DNA of 64,000 nucleotides from Metridium senile (Eukaryota > Cnidaria > Anthozoa > Actiniaria > Metridiidae): the NCBI GenBank assembly GCA_949775045.1, contig OX459105.1:6741069-6805068 (forward strand), given 5' to 3'. The position numbers and the translations under genes are program-made. Numbering within the stretch: the first letter of the stretch is position 1; the number at the start of each line of letters is the position of its first letter. Shown in pieces: positions 56,286 through 64,000 of this stretch. The notes beneath the pieces were generated by a model. The model saw only the letters and a program-made list of their open reading frames with translations. It had not been told where the DNA came from and did no database searches.

Positions 56286-58650
56286 TAAATAGGGAGAAAA
56301 AAGACCGAAAAGAGGTAAAAATAGATAATAATTTATTTATTTAATAATTTATTCTTTAGTTTTAAGTTCCAATTCAATATAATACTTAAAATTCTTCGTC
56401 TATAAACCTGTCGTCCGTCTTACCTCCTTGAAATGTTGTTTTTGACATGAAAAGTTAGCGTTTTTCTGGTTTTCTTTTCTATTCGTTTGTGAACATCACC
56501 AAGATAGCAACGTTTCAAGGTTAGTAATCGGGGTAACTTTTAGTTTTTCCCGTTTCAAGTATATTAATTTTCGATGTTTTTCTGTAACATAAAGACAATG
56601 AAGGAATGAAACATAGTTCAATGATAGGTCCTTTGCAGGACATGGTCATATAAGGTCTTATTGGCCTGATTAATATTGTAATATCATTTGGGCAATTTTA
56701 TGTGAACAGCTTATCTCTGGAATACAATCCATTTGCACTCTAATGAATAGCTTCAATAGCTTATATTTATGAAGAACATAGAAAATCAGGGAGAAGCTCG
56801 AGGGAGGAAGGAGAAATGGTCGAAAAAATCAGGGAATAGAGAGAAAAATGGTATAGAATTTGTGAGGAAGGAAATTTTAATCCCTGTTCCTCTCCCTTCC
56901 ACACATGCATGAAATATAAATTACTTAATTTTAGTAATCCGGTATGATTGATATGATTATGAAACAGTTTTCGATCCTTAACAAATTAAGCTATAAAATA
57001 GATATCTAGAATATGATTTTTTTATTTGTGATGATTGGTAGAATACCAAGCTTTCATTAAACTTAAAGAATGATCTACTTTTAGTAGTATTGGACACTCT
57101 ATTTTATACATTTTACTGAGCAAAAACTGATAGCCTTGTTTTAATGTAGGGCTAAGAGCGGGCACAGATAGCTTTTAAAAATGCTATTTTTTGGCCACTT
57201 CTCCAACTATGATTTCATATATGATTTTTGATGTGTTGTAGAGGAAGGTTTTCTCATGGGAAAAACGTTGAAAACCCTTCTTATCTGTTGCAATTGCCTT
57301 ATTTCATTATGATGTCACGATGTGTTTAACTAAATCTTCTTTCTCTTTGAAAATTGAGCCTCATATTATCTAGTTTTTATGTATGTTGTGCCAATGTTTA
57401 TACTTTCATATTTATGGCATTTTGTTGTCATTTCTTTCCTCTCCGTCTTGTACATGCAATTTTAATGTGTATTCTCGTATTGTTGTTATGAATGTGTCCC
57501 CCACTGGCGTCCATGATCCTTAGCGTTAAGACAATATAATCTTTTGATGTGACGTCATAGTGAAATACGACAATTAGTGGTGGGTTGACCCATTTTTTTC
57601 GATAAAATGACTGGACTATTAGGAAGATTTTGACGAGCACCAAGAACCTGTCGCTATCCACAGCATAGTGGACCAAGAAAGCATTGTAACGATCGCCATG
57701 TGATCAATGTTGACATGTCAAAAACAGTGAAGTTGATTTTCAATGTTACTGTCGAAATTGGATCACGTGAGTATTTGTTTATAACACTCTTTCGAATTTT
57801 TTAAGTGAAAATATTTGTATAGCTAGTTTATGCACAATTCAAGCAGCCCAACTAGTCGATCTGAAAATCTTTTCAAAGCGAATACACTTATGTTTTACCG
57901 CGCGCCAAGCTAAGAGAGCCAATAAAATTAACATTTTGTTATTCTTAGAACGCGCGGTTGGGCTTCCTGTGTTGATTGGTTTGATATATCGTTATGGCAT
58001 TCATTTAACTTGACCAACTCAGTAGTTCCTCTCCAACTTCCACAGCGTAGTTTACTAGCTCCTGTAAAACTGCAAAGACTAAAATCCATTCTTTCACAAG
58101 ATAGTTTTACTCACTGCAAACTTGGTGCAATTAATTAACAAAATGTAAATTTGTAAATTTCATTTCTGACGTCATGAATAATTCATGACAAAAGTAGTCT
58201 GGCAAAGACAGCCATGTATTTAATAAATCATTCATAATTTACGAATTATTGTATCGAAAGGCTTTGTTCTCTTTAGATATCAATTCAGACTTTTAAAACA
58301 TTAAAGAGTTCACCGCTTTTTAGCATATTTAGAAAAAAACATGCATCATGGTATATCATATTTGTATCGTGCACAATTGTATAATCTCATAAATCAAAGT
58401 TTTAAAAGCCATCCAGGTTTTATCCAACTTAATATAAGAATCATGTTTCAAGATCAATAAACGAGGATTTTCTAATTATAGATATTAGTTTAAATGTCAA
58501 TGTTGTTAGACAACTTGACTTTAATATATTAATTTGGCATATGCTTATGCAAATTTATTTAAAAAAAAACATTATTGTAGTAAACTTTCAATGGAGCTCA
58601 AATATCTAATTATGACAATAATAACATCTGAATATAAACTTGTAACTATA
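56286..58650. other. 2.4 kb without recognisable gene
   Basis: AT-rich. One motif copy (TGGGCTTCCTGTGT) lies at 57959-57972. An 82-codon minus frame at 57428-57676 shows no features. Confidence 0.5.
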
Positions 58651-59122
58651 TATTATTTGTTATTACTCGTGCCCAGGCCTATGGCCGGCACGAGTCTTAA
58701 AATTCAGCTCCGTCGTCGTCGTCTGACTTTCATTTCCACGTCGAAGATTTTGAAAGCGAGGCGCTAACACCCAGCATTCTTTGCGACATACAAGCTGACT
58801 AATCAAGGCGGCCATTTGGATAAAATGAATATAGTTTATCGAATCAAAACGCTTACCATTCGTAAGGAAGCTGTCTTAGTTCCAAGAAACGAAGAAATCA
58901 GCAAGCATATCGTCGCTTCTTCCATTCGTGAGGAAACTGTCCTAGCAGCGACAAACGAAAAGACTACAGCTACCTGGATGGTCGAAAAACCGGCAAAACA
59001 AATTACTATTACAATGAAAAACAGTTAAACATTGGTTTAACTCACAAATCAACAACATGAGTAAGTCCTAATAATCTATTCAATAGTAAATCTTATTGTA
59101 GTAAGACAAGGACGAAGTTTAA

Positions 59123-59314
59123 TTGACACCAAATGACACCAAATGCATTTATTCAATAAAATGTTGTACTCAAATTGAGAGCTATTGTTTTTCTAGAGGA
59201 AAATTACTTATTTCACATGACATTGAATCAAATCCTTGCCCTCTAACTCTAGATAATATTGTGCAAACTGTTCCAACAATTCTCCCTGTGTTATTTAAAG
59301 TCTTGCAGTCTTGA
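59123..59314 (+). pseudogene. fragment with degenerate 2A-like motif
   Basis: DIESNPCP at about 59219-59242 matches the 2A consensus DxExNPGP except Cys for Gly. In invertebrate LINEs such motifs sit at the start of the open frame and split the polyprotein during translation. The Gly is essential, so this copy should not work. Confidence 0.5.
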
Positions 59315-59588
59315 TTAGCTGAATGAGGTTTTACAATTGTTAGATGTTTGTGGTGCAGGTGATCAAATGAGGCCTTAGCACCATTTAATTTGATTAGTCC
59401 TCTATATACAGGAATTAATTATACTACAATAAATATTGGTCATGTGGATGAAGTACATTATGTTTCAACTTTTTGGATAATGAATTCTTTAACATTTATA
59501 AATGAATCTGATGGTTGCAGTGAAGTCAATTGAGTGCAGGGTCTTTCACTAGTAAAATAACGATACATAAACTCTCACATGAATTATA

Positions 59589-60486
59589 TTGCTGAGAGTA
59601 AAACATATTTTCTTATCAATTGCAGCATATACTATATGTTTCTGTGTTATAAAATCCTGTGGATATTGGAATTATGTAACATTAGATTCCATTAATGAGC
59701 ATGCTAAGCTGTATAATATTTGTAATGGTTTTGTACAAAATGATGCCAGTGAATTACAAATGTTTTATAGATATATGATACCATTATTGACCTAGAAGGC
59801 ACATTAGTTACTGAACATGAAGTAGAGGGTCCACAATAGGGTTCTCGTATCCCGCAATCCCGCTCATTTTTGCGTGAAATCCCGCCATCCCGGCATGGCA
59901 CAATCCCGATCCCGATAAATCCTTGCTAGGACTTCTATTCCTTACTTATAACGATGTTTATATTAGATAGAAATCAATACAACGGGCAAATAAAACTCAA
60001 ACGCGTGTTTCTAGATACGTTAGACATGTTCTGGATTCAAAACGAACTCAGTAATCCAAAATCCGGCTGCCAATGCTATTAATTTCCCGAATTCCGACAC
60101 CTAAAAAAGGTGAAATCCCGATCCCGCTCGAAATCCCGAATCCCGCATCCCGCTCTGATTTTTGTTAAAATCCCGTATCCCGCCGTTAAAAAAATCTTAT
60201 CCCGCATCCCGCCAAACCTATTGTGGACCCTCGAAGTAGTTCTTCAAGTAAAACATTCCTCAAGAAGTGCATTATAGAAAATATTAATATCAAAACAACC
60301 GGTTTCATGCTTTGTTTCTCTGATTATTCTATTAGCTATATTATTCAACAAAATAAGACAACTTACAACATTACTGATGGCAACTGTCTTATCAAAACAT
60401 TTTGTGACATAAAAGAACAAACCTCCCAATGTGATGCAAAATATGTATTTTATTCTCTTGACAGTTCTCAAATGTCCAGTGATTAG
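59589..60486 (+). pseudogene. transposon-type protein interrupted by a MITE
   Basis: 59589-59817 and 60239-60486 become one stretch when the 408-bp MITE and one copy of its target duplication are removed (TEHE then VVLQVKHSS). A one-base slip near 59776 still changes frame (FYRYM against YDTIIDLEGTL). It ends YVFYSLDSSQMSSD and a stop. Function unknown. Confidence 0.5.
59825..60232. mobile_element. 408-bp MITE with 6-bp target duplication
   Basis: GAGGGTCCACAATAGGGTT at the left and (rc) GAGGGTCCACAATAGGTTT at the right are the TIRs. GAAGTA flanks both sides (59819-59824 and 60233-60238). The inside is built from ATCCCGC/ATCCCGA units, dense near both ends. No coding capacity. Confidence 0.9.
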
Positions 60487-62091
60487 GAAAGACACAATAC
60501 TCAAAATTTAAAATTTACAAAATTTTAAAATTTACAAAAATTTAAATTAAACAAACAAAATATGCAAATTAACAATAAAACGGGAGATGTATTCAAATAT
60601 GGAACCTGAAAAGAAAAAAATAAGGTTGCAAGTGACAGTAAAATCATACTGGGAACTGTAGCTCAGGTCTCGATTCCCTCCAAATTAAATAGTATTTCAT
60701 CCCTTATGCAGCTAAGAATCCAAGTACTCCAGTAGCACTAGTTTCATATTTATATTTTAACTTGATCAACAACTTCATAACGTACACACATTGTGTGCGT
60801 TCAGTGATAACTGTCGTAAATGCATTTCTGCCACTCAAATCTGTAAACTTGTTCCAGCTTTCCCAAGCTCATCACCTTGCATCCAGGGCACGAGTGCACG
60901 CTCCGTAGAGCGTCTAGTTTCATTTTATAGTATTAATTTTAAAAATCTGTGCAAAGGATTGACTTTGTATAAACTCAAAGTCAAGTCGTGTCACGCAAGG
61001 AAATATCTGTAAAAATGTACAAGTTTGGGCTTCGTCAAATTCTTATAAACGCAATGTGCCACAAATTTTGTTGCTCAGAACTAGTAAAAAGCATCTCATC
61101 TCAAGGTAGAATGCTATTTTATATCGGGGATAGGTGCCACGTTTGAGAAATTTGCAATTTTCTAAAGCCATTAATCTTTACTTTTTACTTTAACATTGAG
61201 ATTCTCGGGAAACAAAACTAACTGGTTTCCCGAGGGATAAGTCATTAAGCGTTTTGTTATATAGCTTATCATTTAGACAAGTAAATTAAGAAAATTTGAA
61301 TTATTGTTCAGTGCGCTGGGCACTCGTATCCCTGATCGGATACAGTTTGATTTAACTAATATCACGTGGGCATCTATCAACCAATGAGAATGCTCGTTGT
61401 ATAGTCAAAATGATTAGCTATATAACAACATTGATTATTCACTGTCTGAATGGTTTAGGGGGGATTAGCTGTCCTTTTTATTTGATTAAACGAGCGCTTT
61501 GGGGGCTTTGTTCGTTTTTAAATTGTCGGCTGCATTATGAAATATGCTACAGTCAAAGCGGAACACCAAATTGTTCCTTTTTTCTGATATTTGTTTGTCA
61601 TTTCTCCCCACTTGTAACTTCTGCGATCCACGGGCTGCGCTACTAATACCGTTGGGAAGACCGTTGTTTTCATGGTCTTGCTGAAGTGGTTGAAATGTCC
61701 TTCATTCGAGTAGTGTTTCTGTCCGAGGACTCTTTCCCATAAGCTCTTCTATCGCGTTCGTTTGCGCTCAAAAATATGTGAAATGAAAATTGAAATCAGC
61801 TTTAATAAAATAAAAAAACGGAATTGTTAACATTTGATATCAAAGTGAGTTAATAATATGCGAAAAATGAAAAGAAGTCAATATTTGACACAAACAAATA
61901 CTCCAGTTTTAAGGTTATCTATCACGCTGTATTCAGTTTGACAAAAGGCGCATTTGTACAGTCAAAATATTCTCAAAGCCCCAGCAATGCACGACTGAAA
62001 AATGTTATCGCTTAACAATAGAAAACACATTTGCGCCTTTTGTCAAAGAGTAAACAGCAGTGCGCGCTGAATAACATGAAACTATATACAT

Positions 62092-62183
62092 TAGTCTCCC
62101 TCGCAGCCGTTCTTCGTGTCGGGCTTCCTGTCCCTCCGGGAGGGACAGGAAGCCCGACACTAAGAACGGCTGCGAGGGAGACT
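62092..62183. mobile_element. 92-bp fold-back element
   Basis: TAGTCTCCCTCGCAGCCGTT and its complement at the right form 45-base arms with about one mismatch. The arms include GGGCTTCCTGT and ACAGGAAGCCC, the motif seen elsewhere. The DNA would make a strong cruciform or RNA hairpin. Only copy F has it. Confidence 0.9.
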
Positions 62184-62258
62184 ATATATACATCAGCACA
62201 TTTGTTTCTATGTTTTGAAAGTCAATTATGATATTTTGTTTTATATATTTCGCATTAG

Positions 62259-63264
62259 ATTGTGGTTGACTGTTGGGCTAAAGAAACCGTTGATAGAAAT
62301 GCTCAGCTTGATCTATCAAGGTTTTTCACAGAACAAGAAGCCATCCTTTCCAATATACTTGGAATGTGCATCCCTCCTATTGATGTAACAAAGCTGACCA
62401 AAGTGGTTGAAACATCAGGTTGGTTTATAATTGCTGACGAACAGGAGTTGAAGTGGTTGGAAATATACTAAATATAAACCTATTTAATTCATTACCATTT
62501 TGTCTTGACAGGTCTGAAGGACAAGTATAGTTGGTAAGTTATTTGGCATTCATGTACGAAATGAATTTGATGATTTGGCCTTTCACACGACGCAGTTCAG
62601 TTAATTAGACCTATCACACGACGCAGTTAAGTTAATAGGCCTATCACACGACGCAGTTAAGTTAATAGGCCTGTCACACGACGCAGTTAAGTTAATAGGC
62701 CTTTCACACGACGCAGTTAAGGCCTGTGGTTCTGATAAAACACTGCTTCTCGTTTTTTAAATAGTACATAACGTCACACGCTATCATTCTTAGCAGGACC
62801 TCTTAAGTCGAAACGTCATATTTTACAAACATTTACGACTGAAAATCGTTGTCGATGATGGAGATGACGAAGCTGATAATGAAGCCTATGGAAATGATGA
62901 TGATGATAATGATGATGATTAAAATGACGGCTATTTAATAATCACAATGTCTGTGAATGTTGTTTGCAAATAGATAATTATGATTATAATTATAAAAATA
63001 ACCTTTTATTATACTCCAGATAACGACAAGCCAGCACAGTGTGCCGCGGATGCCTATCGGACTTGCTTACATCAATACGACCAACTTTTCCCTAACGGAA
63101 AGATGTGCAAGGATGCTACGACGTTCATAGTTTGTATTAAAGACAAGGCGAAGAGTTGCAAGGCAGAGATTTTCCAGCATTTTTCTCAAATCCTTGATCA
63201 AGGGCTGGGTGAGGAGTTTACCGGTGCAGACTCTAAAATACCTTCACTTTGTAATCGTCTATAG
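62259..63264 (+). pseudogene. second copy of the secreted Cys-rich gene, exons 2-4 only
   Basis: Exon 2 is 62259-62418 (160 bases, as in copy E). Exon 3 is 62512-62533, only 22 bases because 11 bases are missing after AAGTAT; used as it is, it creates a stop at the exon 3/4 join. Exon 4 is 63020-63264 (245 bases) without the extra C of copy E, so its frame is intact to SLCNRL. Skipping exon 3 would restore the frame (160+245=405 bases). There is no signal-peptide exon nearby. It may be a pseudogene or an alternative 3' end spliced from the upstream exon 1. Confidence 0.65.
62577..62722. repeat. 30-bp minisatellite, five units
   Basis: Units of CACACGACGCAGTTAAGTTA plus ATAGGCCTAT lie in the intron between exons 3 and 4. 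Copy E has a single unit at about 47257-47282, so the array expanded after duplication. Confidence 0.95.
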
Positions 63265-63666
63265 ACGTGGTTTATAAAAACCCAAATTAAACGTCAAATA
63301 GTCCAGTCAATCTGTCAAGTCGATTGTTTTCACTTTAATTTACCGTATTCGAATAAGCGCCGCATTTTCGACAAAAAATGTTGATAAACGCCGTCCTTGA
63401 TAAGCGCCGCGGTCACAATGCAGCTTTTATTCTGGCGAGGAAATCTACTAAAAAAAGTTATAATTTTTCTCTAGAACAGCAATGGAAGTAAATTGTATCA
63501 GAAGCTATATTCTTCACACACATTGCTACTGAAGGACAACTTTAATATTCTATATTCTCCAGTTCAAATTAATTATATTTCACCGCTCGCCCATTAAGTT
63601 CTCTCAGCTCCCCGATATTCGTAGATCTGATCAAGAAGATCCTATAGTTGGCAAAATTAGCATAAC

Positions 63667-63696
63667 CTCCCCCTCCCCCTTCCTCCCTCTCCCCCT
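63667..63696. repeat. C/T-rich tract
   Basis: CTCCCCCTCCCCCTTCCTCC type polypyrimidine run, unlike the AT-rich surroundings and absent from copy E. 63265-64000 shows no gene. Confidence 0.8.
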
Positions 63697-64000
63697 ATAT
63701 TTTGTGCATCTTATACTTAAACCCCTTTAAAACCGTATACAATGCAATTAGTACCAACCCCCTATAAGTATAGCCTTAGCGGAAATAACGTGACCCCATC
63801 ACACTAACTGTAGCACATTGAAAGCCAACGATAGAGGTTACGAGCAAACAGACTTGCTGCTAGTGCGAATTAATATTTATGTCAGCCATAGACAGTTTTA
63901 ATAGCCCACTTCATACACAAACAATAAAGCTGTGTGATCTCCCACGATGAACACAGCTTTTGGAGAAAACACAGAGTTAAATATAGGCTTTTATAAATCG

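Larger units (their letters stand above)
58660..60930 (+). mobile_element. old retroelement-like remnant with degenerate 2A-like motif
   Basis: It starts near GCCCAGGCCTATGGCCGGCA and ends near GAGTGCACGCTCCGTAGAGC, followed by GTCTAGTT. A similar end is present near 45335. Frames inside: 58816-59028 (Lys/Thr-rich); 59123-59314 containing SHDIESNPCPLTLDN; and 59589-60486, split by a MITE, with FLSIAAYTICFCVIKSCGYW and FSDYSISYIIQQNKTTYNIT. The last two loosely resemble cysteine-protease-like proteins of cnidarian transposons (a C76/OTU-type reading is a guess). Boundaries and class are uncertain. Confidence 0.4.
61424..63925. repeat. segmental duplication, copy F
   Basis: Direct relative of 45614-48245, starting ATTGATTATTCACTGTCTGA. 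It lacks the LINE fragment and has a 92-bp hairpin (62092-62183) and a five-unit array (62577-62722). Exon 1 of the secreted-protein gene is not included. 60931-61423 before it has no gene. Confidence 0.9.

Overview
The window is AT-rich animal DNA, most likely from a cnidarian (coral, anemone or hydroid). The evidence is split genes with GT/AG introns, a TRIM-type RING/B-box gene, HECT ligase exons, and gene families I know mainly as multicopy cnidarian sequences. There is no prokaryotic operon structure. Most of the sequence is transposon-derived, and very few genes look intact. Layout: 1-2071 holds a terminal-inverted-repeat (TIR) element with a long G-run and a broken integrase. 2072-9911 (copy A) and 13033-21689 (copy B) are two nearly identical direct copies of a segment with a broken zinc-finger gene and a broken HECT E3 ligase gene. 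An intact-looking TRIM gene lies at the right edge of copy A (9839-10891); copy B keeps only its last codons. 22976-25851 (copy C) and 53082-56285 (copy D) are a second, more diverged pair carrying a decayed gene with RING-like and Cys-rich fingers. 25852-29797 is a large inverted repeat (arms about 1.3 kb) around a G/C-capped palindromic element, followed by 271-bp tandem repeats. 31020-32240 is a dead CR1/L2-like LINE. 32400-33010 is a tandem array. The best single object is 33963-40385. It is a 6.4-kb DNA transposon with TIRs and a 3-bp target duplication, inserted in the reverse-transcriptase reading frame of an older LINE. It carries one five-exon gene (34799-39794, minus strand) whose exons join to 4467 bases without frameshift or stop. 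The 1488-residue product has N-terminal Cys pairs, a candidate acidic transposase core, an XPG/FEN-like nuclease-like region and a C-terminal tesmin/TSO1-like Cys-rich tail. The nuclease region and TSD length point to the Academ superfamily. From 42284 a four-exon secreted Cys-rich protein gene is spread over 5.5 kb; its last three exons are duplicated at 62259-63264. Each copy carries a different frame-breaking lesion. Between these lie MITEs (one TA-flanked and mariner/pogo-like, one with a 6-bp duplication), a 150-residue TIR/SEFIR-like protein gene (51890-52342), and an old element with a degenerate 2A-like motif. A 14-base motif related to TGGGCTTCCTGTGT recurs throughout. Apart from the transposon, the genes do not form a visible pathway. 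The window records repeated segmental duplication and insertion. Some near-identical copies could be uncollapsed haplotypes in the assembly.
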